From Merluccius polli (taxonomy: Eukaryota > Chordata > Actinopteri > Gadiformes > Merlucciidae), in NCBI GenBank assembly GCA_030340625.1, contig JAOPHQ010004292.1, forward strand, positions 1 to 64,000: 64,000 bases of DNA, in the 5' to 3' direction. The notes beneath the pieces are model-generated. The model had not been told where the DNA came from, ran no database searches, and worked only from the letters and a program-made list of their open reading frames with translations. Positions within the stretch are counted from its first letter, which is position 1, and the number at the start of each line of letters is the position of its first letter. A program made the translations under genes and the position numbers. Positions 55,325 to 64,000 of the stretch are shown piece after piece.

Positions 55325-55970
55325 GGAGAGGGAACGAGAGCACTGCCTTCACCAGTAAGCTACTAAGCCAAAAGCAAACGGCAGTATTACCGGGAGAGGA
55401 CGGGAGCCGGTAAGGGACTGAAAGGAAAAACACTGCAGTATTACCGGGAGAGGACGCGAGAGCGCTGCCTTCACCGGTAAGTGCTAAGCTATAAATAGCA
55501 GCTACAACCGCTGGAAGGGAGCGGACACGCTGCCTCACCAACAAAGTAGCTTAGCGCTGTACAGTGTTACCAGGAGAGGACGCGAGAGCGCTGTCTTCAC
55601 CAGTAAGTGACTGAAAAGAAATGCAGAGCAGTGTTACTGGGAGAGGACGCGAGTGCACTGCCTTCACCGGTCAGGGACTGAACAGAAATACACAGCAGTA
55701 TTACCGGGAGAGGACGCGAGAGCGCTGCCTTCACCGGTAAGAGACTGATCTCAAATACACAGCAGTATTACTGGGAGAGGACGCGAGAGCGCTGCCTTCA
55801 CCGGTAAGAGACTGATCTCAAATACACAGCAGTATTACTGGGAGAGGACGCGCGCATGCTGCCTTCACCAACAAGCTACTTACTCCAAAAAGTACACGGC
55901 AGTATTACCAGGAGAGGACGCGAGAGCGCTGCCTTCACCGGTAAGTGACTGAACAGAAATACATGCAATC
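55325..55970 (+). repeat. Minisatellite, about 65-bp unit, nine copies
   Basis: Units contain cagtattaccgggagaggac followed by gcgagagcgctgccttcacc and ggtaagtgactga. On the plus strand each unit has a splice-donor-like GGTAAGT/GGTAAGA after CACC. Units diverge by substitutions and length. Confidence 0.9.
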
Positions 55971-56098
55971 TAGAACACAGCCGAGCTGCTTCTATTCAAA
56001 ACTAAGGAAGCTGCAATTAGCGGCTACAAACCCTTTTTTTTTTTTTCGGAAAAGTTGTCAATTTAGAACACAGCCTAGCTGTGCTTCTATTCAGAAAC

Positions 56099-56489
56099 AT
56101 GTGGGGTTGTGTTCCGAGGAAGAAGGCCGCCGACAACAGGAATCGCTTTAACTCACTTTATTTGTTTAGGTTTAAGTTATATCTAAACTATGTAACAATG
56201 GAGGGGCAATGTAAGAGTCACGCCGCGTGGAGAGCCCCCAGCTTTGCATCCTTGCGGATGGGCCGCCTGAGACTTCTGATTCTAACCGGATGTTTCCGCC
56301 GGATGCCTCTGGGCAGGAGGCGTGGCCTCCATGACGCACAATGGCTAGCGTTAAGCGCCGCCCCCAGTATATTGTTTGCCGCCATCATGTGTTGAGGTGC
56401 AGTTACTACAACTTGTATATTTATTTCTACTCCTTGTGTAGCTATGTGTAGCTACTGATACATATGTTTATTATTAATCCGCAACAAAC
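56099..56489 (-). repeat. Solo-type LTR related to the 34103 LTR
   Basis: On the minus strand it starts near TGTTGCGGATTAATAAT and ends CCGAGGAAC...CCCCACA. Inner blocks match 34150-34250 (ccgcacc, gatggc, actgggggcg) and 2837-2945 (aactcactttatttgtttag). No internal region of the retroelement flanks it. Target duplication is unclear (AAACA/AACAA). Confidence 0.7.
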
Positions 56490-56860
56490 AAAGGAAGCTA
56501 TAACTAGCTGCTACAAATAGCGGCAATTAGCTCAGCGCTGTACAGTTAAACAGCCCCTGGAGGACGAGCGACTCGCCCGTGACTCCGACCTTTTGGTCGC
56601 GAGGCTGCACAATAAACTGGAGCGTGATCCCTTCAAAAAACGAATATGTTATCCGCAAATTGGTACCTGCGTCTTTGCGAGAAGATGAAAGGAACAGATC
56701 CTCTGTCAACACCGGGCTATATAGCCTTCCGGTGTCACGAGGGGTCACAGGTGACTTTGTTGGTATAGGTACTCGAACTGCGCATGCGCGAGACGGATAC
56801 ATCCAGTGCTTAAAGCACCGCCTCTGGCGGTCAGTAAGGATGAAATAGAACTTGAGATTC

Positions 56861-57370
56861 CCCATAAGAGTTGTATAGCTTTGTGATTGTTGTTAAAATA
56901 CCCTCTGAGTTTTTTTCTACAACGTTTGTCCAACCATATTAAAATCTCTAAAAACAAGCACCTCACAATTGCGTTTAAAGCTTTTAAACAATTCATCTAG
57001 ATTCTCATAGAACGTTACAGCACAACCTGAGGGAGGGTTATAAACTATCAGAATATTCAATTCTATACGTGGGGTCAGAGAAACATTTATACACAAACAT
57101 TCAATAGATATATTGTCACATAGTGAAACCTCTTTAGACTTAAGTGAGACTTTGATAAAGATCAGCACGCCCCTCCTCTACCCACAGCTCTATCATTTCT
57201 TGAACACTAATATCCAGGGACATCAATCATACTGGTTAAAGTTGTATCTTGCAACCATGTTTCACTAAGAGACAAAAAGTTGAGATTGGAGCCGGTTACC
57301 AGAGTTCTGATTTCATCACATTTGTGAGCAAGACTTCTGATGTTTAAGTGCCCCCCAAAAATGCCTTTCG
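56861..57370 (-). pseudogene. LINE endonuclease fragment
   Basis: Minus-strand frames encode HLNIRSLAHK, FLSLSETWLQD, LNILIVYNPPSG, a broken DFN block (FRDFNM, then after a shift NILIWLDKRCRKK) and GYFNNNHKAIQL. This is the first half of the LINE whose RT lies at 53815-52961. Frame changes near 57170 and 56940. Confidence 0.75.
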
Positions 57371-58343
57371 GTTTTACAGTTGGACCCTAAACTACTTTGG
57401 CATAGTTAACAGTTTGAAAAAATAAGTTCTTTGGTAGCTTACGGCAGGCATTTTCAGCTGTGAGGACCGCAGTGTTCCGGCAGGCTGCCTTGGCATCCAC
57501 CGCCTTTACTCCAAACACTGGTTTGCAGTCACGCACCAGCCCGGCCTCCTCCACACTGAGATGCGGTATAATCAGATCAGCGAACCGGACCCAGTTGTCT
57601 TGAGGATGATCTGTCAGGTTGCTTGCAAGTGTTCCAGCCGGCGCACCGGTCACCTAGACCACGCTGAGGACCAATACAGTCAGCTCGGCAAGCTCCGGTC
57701 CAGCCCGTTGATGCCGAAGGTGATCCGTTGCTTCATCAGCAAGTGAACCTGTCAGACCTGGGCTTGGGTTGAGCTGTGTCTTCTGTGAGCAGGACTAGAA
57801 GAGAGAAGTTATATTGCTGTGTGTAAATTGTCCATTTTGGTGTGGTTTGAGTCGTTTGCTTTGATCCGTAAAGTACGTGCAGATCTAGATTTCAAAATTG
57901 AACAGTAGATGATAAGATGGCCATGTCCAAAGTAATTCAGATGAAGATTGTCAGGGACAAGATGGTTCATTTGTTTATCCCGCTGGAACCTTGCTGGAAA
58001 AATCCTGGGTGCCAGAGACCCAAGCATGATTGGGACAAGGAGCAATGCAAAACAGGTGAGCAGCAGGTAAAAGTGCATGTGCTGATTTGATGCAGGCGTT
58101 CTTGGCATTGTTTCTGTAATTTCTGTCCATCATGCCCATGAATATTTTGCTTCTTGGCATATATAGGCCTTTGCTGGTTTGTCATTAAAAGGTTTGCTGA
58201 ATGATTTTTTTTAAAGAAGAGTAGGAAATTAACTGATTTTGTAAAAGGTACAGCCAACACAGAGCCCAACCAACCGTGCAGGTGCACCATATTGGATAGA
58301 TCAAGGTCATAGATGTGTACCTGGTGATGCTGAAAGGGGTTTA
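57371..58343 (-). other. Probable LINE 5' region and unassigned sequence
   Basis: A minus-strand frame at 57653-57387 may belong to the LINE upstream region; no domain recognised. 57800-58343 shows nothing I can name. Confidence 0.35.
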
Positions 58344-58348
58344 CCGTA

Positions 58349-58653
58349 TGTGGCAGGGATGCTCCTTACCACACGCCACCTAAGTGGCTTTCTTTGGGGC
58401 CCTCCGACACAGGACACGGGTAGATGTTCGTTCAAGATGTTTAATGAAGAGCAGGTGGTACATGCTGAGCTGATGGTACAAACTGCCATGACTGTGGCTC
58501 CTCCTCGAGTGTGTGGTTTATCCTGGGTGCCATGATTGCTCATGCACCTCAGGTGTGCAGCCCCACCCAGCCAGAGTCCAATCAGTCTGATTCAGGCCAG
58601 GTGAGGCTGTAAACCAGCCATCAACAACACACACTCCACATACACCCTCCACA
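58349..58653 (-). repeat. 3' LTR of the TRIM-like element
   Basis: 305 bp, bounded by TGTGG and CCACA. Nearly identical to 60821-61136 except for an 11-13 bp gap (gttgatggctg region) and scattered substitutions. Confidence 0.93.
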
Positions 58654-59118
58654 TATCCCCAACACCAAATTGAGGCTGGGGATTCCCCCCCCCCCATCCC
58701 CCATCCAAGCAAACAGAAAACAAAACACACTAGACTCTCAACAGGGTTACCATACCTACAAAAAAACTGGACTCTTTACAGGGTTGCCATACCTAAAAAA
58801 AAAAAAAACACAACCCCCCAAACCCCACTACCTCCACACCTCCCCAGTGTCACAGGCCAACCCCACCCTCCCCCTCCATCCCGGAGACCAGAGGCCTGGG
58901 GCTGCTGCTTCAGCTGGCGGAGGTGTCCTTGGGCTGGCTGGTTGCAGGGGCTGGCTGGATGGGCTCGGAGGGAGGCCCGACAGCTGGGCCGCGGAGGTAG
59001 CTCTTCGGAGGGCCTGCAACAGCCCTCCGTAGGTCCCCCCCCTCCACCAGGGTGACGAGGCATGATCCCCCCCCCCCCCCCCCCCATCTCCTCCTGGAGC
59101 ATGGGGCCTTGGACTCCT
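58654..59118 (-). other. TRIM-like interior, 3' part
   Basis: Contains a C-run (58686-58697), a poly-A run near 58797, and a second C-run at 59066-59083. Two near-duplicate stretches with ggttaccatacctac and ggttgccatacctaa (58745-58795). No gag-pol coding. Confidence 0.6.
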
Positions 59119-59507
59119 GGGGCCTCATGTACGAAGACTTGCGTGGATTTCCTACTGAAACTTGGCGTACGCCAAAACCCAAAAAATGTCGTACGCACAA
59201 ATAAATTCAGATGTATCAAAGTGTGCGTACGCATGGATCCGAGCATGTTTCTTTTGTACATCCTGACCAACGTGGAACTGAGCGCAAATGCAGAGGTGGC
59301 AAACTCCTCCCTGTCCACGCCCCCATTTAAATATGCAAATCTATGTAAATAGGCCCTGGACCTGAGATTCAGCTCTATCCGATCAGATAAAACAAGCAAG
59401 TGTGGCACAGAGGATATTTATATATGATTGCCACTTACTTAAATGTGTTATTTTATATTATGCACTTTATTTGGCATTTTTACAGACACCCCCCATTCAA
59501 TTGTAAG

Positions 59508-59549
<42 letters not shown>

Positions 59550-60574
59550 GTATTAAAGGCACGAGACCACCCGCTGCTATATAAACTGTGGGCTGCGCTG
59601 CATTCTTCAGTTGGCAGTTAACCGGGACCAGTAAAGCCACTGAAGACCAGCCGACTCACTTGTCTTTTTGTTTAATTTATTCTTTCAGAATAACATCTTT
59701 TCTAAAATATGCCAACCCTTGAGTCAACTTGCACTCTATGGGTGTAACACAAGCATGAACAAAGGAAAGAAAAGACATTTCACAGAGTCCGAGTTGGAGA
59801 TTGTGGTGAATGACGTGGAGCCGCGGAGGGAGATTCTCTCTGGTCCCTGTCAGCAGGGACCAATATGAAGAGGAAGGAATTGAGTGAGAGCGCGTGTGTG
59901 AGGCTGTACATGCCGTGGGGTCCGAGCAGCGCACACACGCACACAGGTGAAAAAGAAGTGGTCAGATCTGAAGGTGTGAAGCGAGGGTTTCTGCCCACCG
60001 CTTACTATGCGTCACTTTCATGCCGCACACTTGGAAGACCACTAGGTGGCACTGTTTTTGAGCAAATTCCGTAACGCTAATAACTCCCGTATACTTTGTC
60101 GCACATTCGAAATCGGCTGATGAGCCAATTGTCATCGTTTGCAAGTAAATCCTCGCGTTCCCTAAATGCTCGCTCACGTCGGATTGCACCATTTGCAAGG
60201 TCCTCTAACAACGCTAACGCTGCCATCGGTAATACCATTTTCTTCATCACATTGCGCATGTGTTTATATCCACCCGTATAATTGCAAACACGGTGGGTGT
60301 GTTAATTGTTCATAAGTGTGTCTCTGACGTGCACATCACTCTGATGACTAATTGTTGTTGACATTATTAACAGTTTCCCAGCGTCACCTATAAGTGTCGC
60401 CAAAGGAACAATGGCTGTAGAAACGTGCGTACGCCAGCCATGAAGTTTACGTGAGGCACCGCACATTTCCACGGTCATTTCATGTTTCATACATCTGAAC
60501 GTGAGCATGGAACGGCACGTTTTTTTGCGTACGCCACATTTTTGTGCGTACGCAACCTTCGTACATGAAGCCCC
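59119..60574 (+). mobile_element. PIF/Harbinger-like element, internally deleted
   Basis: Ends GGGGCCTCATGTACGAAG and inverse of GGGGCTTCATGTACGAAG. Repeated tgcgtacgc motifs near both ends (59165-59230 and 60425-60555) are typical of fish Harbinger elements. Only a Myb-like protein remnant remains; no transposase. An (ATT)n tract lies at 59510-59548. Target duplication not resolved. Confidence 0.75.
59755..59868 (+). pseudogene. Myb/SANT-like DNA-binding protein fragment of Harbinger
   Basis: The frame begins MNKGKKRHFTESELEIVVND, resembling the N-terminal Myb/SANT-like domain of the second protein of Harbinger transposons (and NAIF1/MSANTD host relatives). It stops after 38 codons. A shifted continuation near 59945 retains a GEKEVV-type remnant. 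The Myb-like partner normally helps the transposase reach the nucleus and DNA; this piece is not functional. Confidence 0.6.
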
Positions 60575-60801
60575 TGGTCCCCTGGCAGAGGGGCGGCTGG
60601 CCTGGGCTGCTCCATGCTGGATCCGGGGGAGGCTAGCAGCAGACGGTTGCCGGTGGCGGTAGCTGCGCTGCCTCCCCGCTCCTCCGCTGGCCGTCGCTGG
60701 CGTTCAGGAGGAGCTGGTGTTGAGGTGGCTGTCCTCTACCGCGGCTGGTGGCTCCAGTGCGGTTTTGGGCAGCCCTTCCATGTCCCTTCCTGGTCGGAGG
60801 A
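60575..60801 (-). other. TRIM-like interior, 5' part
   Basis: GC-rich (ggcggctggcctgggctg and similar), non-coding in all frames by motif. Expected position of a leader and packaging region. Confidence 0.5.
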
Positions 60802-60819
60802 GCACCACATTGGGCGCCA
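60802..60819 (-). promoter_or_regulatory. Primer-binding site of the TRIM-like element
   Basis: Minus strand TGGCGCCCAATGTGGTGC lies one base after the 5' LTR. It differs from the Gypsy PBS at 8490 at only two of 18 positions. Confidence 0.85.
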
Positions 60820-60820
60820 G

Positions 60821-61136
60821 TGTGGCAGGGTTTATCCTAGCACACGCCACCGAAGTGGCTTTCTTTGGGGCCCACCGACACAGGACACGGGTAGATGTTC
60901 GTTCAAGATGTTTAATGGAGAGCAGGTGGTACATGCTGAGCTGATGGTACAAACTGCCATGACTGTGGCTCCTCCTCGAGTGTGTGTGTTGATGGCTGGT
61001 TTATCCTGGGTGCCATTATTGCTCATGCACCTCAGGTGTGCAGCCCCACCCAGCCAGAGTCCAATCAGTCTGACTCAGGCCAGGTGAGGCTGTAAACCAG
61101 CCATCAACAACACACACTCCACATACACCCTCCACA
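60821..61136 (-). repeat. 5' LTR of the TRIM-like element
   Basis: 316 bp, direct repeat of 58349-58653. Followed on the minus strand by the PBS. Confidence 0.93.
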
Positions 61137-61141
61137 CCGTA

Positions 61142-61363
61142 ATATTGGCGAGATAAAGAGGGGCCCGTGCCTGCGGGCCCTAAACTGTTGCGGGCCCCAC
61201 TGCAGCTGCATTACCTGCATATATGGTAGTTACACCGCTGACTCCACAATTCAACGTTAAATGGCTATACAATCTTTTCACATGTTTTCAGCAATGACTT
61301 TCTAACGTGTGTAATGTGTTTAGAAACAAATCTCAGAATTTGCTTTACACGGTCTTTAATGAA
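61142..61363. other. Unassigned
   Basis: Contains an inverted pair gggcccgtgcctgcgggccc (61163-61182), otherwise nothing recognised. Confidence 0.3.
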
Positions 61364-61582
61364 CAGGGGCGTGTCCAGGTGGCTCACACTCCCCAGAAAA
61401 ATGTGTTGGCCACCCCAACTAAAACTGGCGGTTGTGTTAACTACACAATGCTTTTTAGGGTCTGGGGGGCCCAATGTTGTACTGTTTGTTAATTTTGTGA
61501 CGTTTACATACCCTATAACCCCCCGTATTATTATGTGCCTCTCCTAAGCCACCCCTACTACATTTTTCTGGACACACCATTG
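61364..61582 (+). mobile_element. Probable hAT MITE with CAGGGGCGTGTCCAG end
   Basis: The left end CAGGGGCGTGTCCAG and right end ctggacacaccattg are approximate inverses. No 8-bp duplication is visible, so the call rests on the termini alone. Confidence 0.5.
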
Positions 61583-62275
61583 GTGTAAAGAGAAAGACAT
61601 TCGCTCAGATAGTACCAAAAAAGAAGCAGAAAGAAACACATCTCAGTTCTTGCAGATGATGATCTGATGTTGCCTTGAACACCCCTTGGATAAACACATA
61701 TTTAAACCTAAAATCAGGAATGGATGTGTAGAGCGCCTTTAGTCCCCCACATCAGAGAATGCAGGCTTAAACAGAAGGCCTTGGCTTCTCTGGGGAGGCG
61801 AGGGTTGACATTTCATCCAGATGCTCTGACAGCACTTTTTGGCATTTCAAGGAACACCAGACGAGATGCTACAAGTGTTTCCTAGCAACAGTTTGCAAAA
61901 AAACCAACCTTAAGCGCATGCACGCACACACCCTTTAAACCAGATTTCATATTTTCACACACACAAGATAGCCTGCATATACAGTATGTTGCAGATGCAC
62001 ACATGCAAGCTTGCACACACATGCACATGCATAGCCTAGTCCTAACTAGACCTTGGTACTCATTACATTCATACTAAAGGTCTAGCAGTGCTGTAGAGAC
62101 AAACGATGTCTCACTTGAAGGTGGGTGCTGTTGAAGTTTAAAACCTATTGGCTCTGCCCAGTGCCACTCTGGATCTGCCTTAACCAATCGCTAACATTTG
62201 GTCGTGACGTATTTCATGCGCCAGAAACCACGTTGCGCGCAGTATACAAACGGCAGATGCAGTGAGCATTAGCAT
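61583..62275. other. Unassigned sequence
   Basis: No coding, RNA or repeat feature recognised apart from CA-rich stretches (61915-62030). Could be unique sequence. Confidence 0.3.
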
Positions 62276-62489
62276 TAGCCTGGTTCCGCCCGCCTCCGTA
62301 CTTACGCTCAATAACTGAAATTCGCGCACGACCTCTACGTCACTGTTCTCAGGCCGCGCCTCCTGTTCGCTGATTGGAACGCAGATTTTAGGGAAAAGAA
62401 ATCGTTCTAACATAGTAGCACCGCCAGACCTTAGTACTGAAGTGAAATGAAATTTGAGAGGAAGTACGTAGGTGGGCGGAGCCAGGCTA
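62276..62489. mobile_element. Probable MITE with TAGCCTGGTTCCGCCC ends
   Basis: TAGCCTGGTTCCGCCC at 62276 and inverse gggcggagccaggcta ending at 62489. Target duplication not evident. Confidence 0.55.
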
Positions 62490-62507
62490 GCACACATGCA
62501 AGCTTGC

Positions 62508-62621
62508 ACACACACACACACACACACACGCACACATACACTTCTCCCACGTTCCTTAATATACTTGCTTTAGACCTGAAATACATTCTAATTTAGCATT
62601 ATATATATGTCTCCCCCCCCA

Positions 62622-62705
<84 letters not shown>

Positions 62706-62765
62706 CACTCTCTCTTGCTCCCCCTCTCTTATCAAACTCTCTTGCTCCCCCTCTCCCCCCCCCTC
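62508..62765. repeat. (CA)n, (C)n and long (TC)n microsatellites
   Basis: (CA)n at 62508-62529, C-runs near 62613-62628, (TC)n at 62629-62702 with one cg interruption, and further TC-rich sequence to 62765. Confidence 0.95.
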
Positions 62766-63613
62766 TCTCAGCCTGGGCTGCATCAGATGACATTCAGGCC
62801 CCTGTCATCTCCCCTGCACCTTTTTCGATGAGTCAGAGGTAGAGGTAACACCCGTCGAAACTAAAAATGGGGTCATTTGTGAAAACGTGTTTGTCTATTA
62901 CAGGGCCATATACAGCCTGGCTGTGAGTATAAATTGTCTGGCTTTTCAACATGGTCTGGCCCACTTGGCTCCATTGATTTGTAAACATATTTGAGTGATG
63001 GAGAGAATGAAGGGTTAGACCCGTCTGAGCAGAGACAAACACAAGTGACTTAAAGCGAGGGATGAACCCTGTGTGATACTGGTGGCTGCACATAGGGGGA
63101 GCTAAAGTACCCCTCACAGGAATCCTTGAGATATTTGTTTTCCTAATGCTTGTATATAGTGCCCGAGGGGGACTTTCAAGGTCAATGCAGTGGTGTGCTT
63201 TAAGTTTGGTTAAATAAATAAACAAACAAGCAGTCCCTGAGTCACAAAGGGGGCCTTCATCGTTTATCTTAACCTTACTGTGTTCTATGTGACTGGAATC
63301 TTAATCCAGTTGATTCTGTAACTGTATAGTATACGTATATCAACAACATACATGCATAGAATGTAATAAACACCTGCTGTAATAACGGTTAACAGTGTAG
63401 AACATATCATTTATTCATCATTGTTGTCCTGCATCATAGGATATAACAACAACAAGATTGCAGTATGGTGCAGTTCTGTACTGCACCATATATGCACCAT
63501 TTTGAATCACATGGCTCCATTTGAACCTTTGACCTCTGCAATTTCAATGATGCCACCAAATGAAAGGGGCTCCTGCAGAAACAATGACATGATAATGATA
63601 ATAATAATAATAA

Positions 63614-63644
<31 letters not shown>

Positions 63645-64000
63645 AAGATAGACATGACTAATTTTAAAAGCATAGAGGACAGATGGGAGAGAATGTAAAA
63701 AAAAAAGACTGGTTTTGACTGAGATAGAAATGGGGACATAATGGGGAAAGGGCGTGAGAGACGGCACAAGAGAGAGAGAGAGAGAGAGAGAGGCGAGGGG
63801 GGGGGGGGGTGAGGGGATTTGCAGAAGCACCTTGGGGCTTTATTTTGTAGCACCACTGTTCCACAGGAGTGGGCGGGAGAGACCGGAGGAGCGCTTGAAT
63901 TCGATTGGCCCAGAGACGACAAATGTCCCACATGCCACGCCACAGATCAAAGCCAGGTGCACCGCATCACCAGGGCCCGTGAAATAGAGCAATGTGGTGC
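62766..64000. other. Possibly unique sequence with microsatellites
   Basis: No gene recognised. (AAT)n(AAG)n at 63595-63650, (GA)n at 63769-63793 and a G-run at 63799-63810. The rest has no repeat signature visible to me. Confidence 0.35.

Larger units (their letters stand above)
53891..56860 (-). mobile_element. DIRS-like tyrosine recombinase retrotransposon, partial
   Basis: Minus-strand order is a leader with ccggaaggctatatagcc near 56725 (typical of the DIRS start, from memory), a minisatellite region and a solo LTR insertion, then the RNase H end (about 55140-54841) and tyrosine recombinase (54836-53892). Most of gag and RT is missing. It lies inside a LINE. AATCACAAAGC at 53894 and its inverse near 56875 stand at the two boundaries. 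DIRS elements make no target duplications, as observed. Confidence 0.75.
58349..61136 (-). mobile_element. Short non-autonomous LTR retrotransposon (TRIM-like), TSD CCGTA
   Basis: Two direct repeats of about 310 bp bound the element, with CCGTA on both sides (58344-58348 and 61137-61141). Minus-strand order is 5' LTR (61136-60821), PBS, a roughly 710-bp interior without gag or pol, and 3' LTR (58653-58349). A 1456-bp Harbinger-like element is inserted in the interior. Starts TGTGGAGGG like the Gypsy LTR at 8157 and shares its PBS type. Confidence 0.9.

Noticed and set aside
61364..62489. Target duplications for the two MITE-like units
   Set aside because: Flanking octamers do not match (for example attagcat versus gcacacat), so no duplication is claimed.
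62556..62831. Ser-Leu and Arg-Glu repeat frames
   Set aside because: Translations of the (TC)n microsatellite.
1..64000. tRNA, rRNA or snRNA genes
   Set aside because: No cloverleaf with A and B box motifs and no rRNA-like stretch was noticed. A tRNAscan or Infernal run would be needed to exclude small ones.

Overview
The window looks like a teleost fish genome segment made almost entirely of transposable elements (TEs). I infer a fish from the co-occurrence of Tc1, hAT, CACTA-like, DIRS, L2-like and Tx1-like LINE sequences, Gypsy gags of SCAN-like and PNMA-like type, GT-AG introns and dense microsatellites. I cannot name the species, and I recognise no ordinary single-copy host gene. Nearly all coding sequence is transposase, reverse transcriptase, gag or integrase, intact or broken.

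Layout. 1-8.1 kb: end of a hAT element, a Tc1 copy with one nonsense codon, an LTR fragment, and a near-full-length but degenerate L2-like LINE. 8.2-11.2 kb: 5' end of a Gypsy element (LTR, PBS, SCAN-like gag), cut by a one-armed foldback element that itself holds nested insertions and a G-tract minisatellite. 11.2-21.2 kb: a degenerate Gypsy element on the minus strand with a hAT inside a hAT in its pol. 22.1-23.4 kb: an intact Tc1. 23.7-30.6 kb: a multi-level nest of hAT elements, the innermost with an intact two-exon ZBED-type transposase. 30.8-33.9 kb: a second intact two-exon ZBED-type hAT. 34.1-44.5 kb: a Gypsy-like LTR split by a ~10 kb CACTA-like transposon that carries a nine-exon accessory gene and a TNP2-like transposase; the transposase is itself split by an L2-like LINE. 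44.5-47.9 kb: a Tx1-like LINE. 48-52.5 kb: a cluster of palindromic and foldback elements and an intact non-autonomous hAT. 52.9-57.4 kb: a LINE split by a DIRS element that holds a minisatellite and a solo LTR. 58.3-61.1 kb: a short LTR element with 5-bp target duplications, without gag-pol, containing a Harbinger-like element. 61.1-64 kb: MITE-like pieces and microsatellites.

The window is useful as a stratigraphic record. Several families occur twice, so for many insertions the empty target site can be read in another copy here. That gives insertion boundaries, target-site duplications (TSDs) and relative order without a database. The most interesting locus is the CACTA-like transposon. 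Its accessory gene and its transposase lie in the same frame, separated by one TGA and five further sense codons. A LINE insertion has turned the transposase N-terminus into an open in-frame fusion with a LINE reverse transcriptase.

Family names come from motifs visible in the translations and from general knowledge; no database search was run. TE boundaries marked approximate are judgements by eye.
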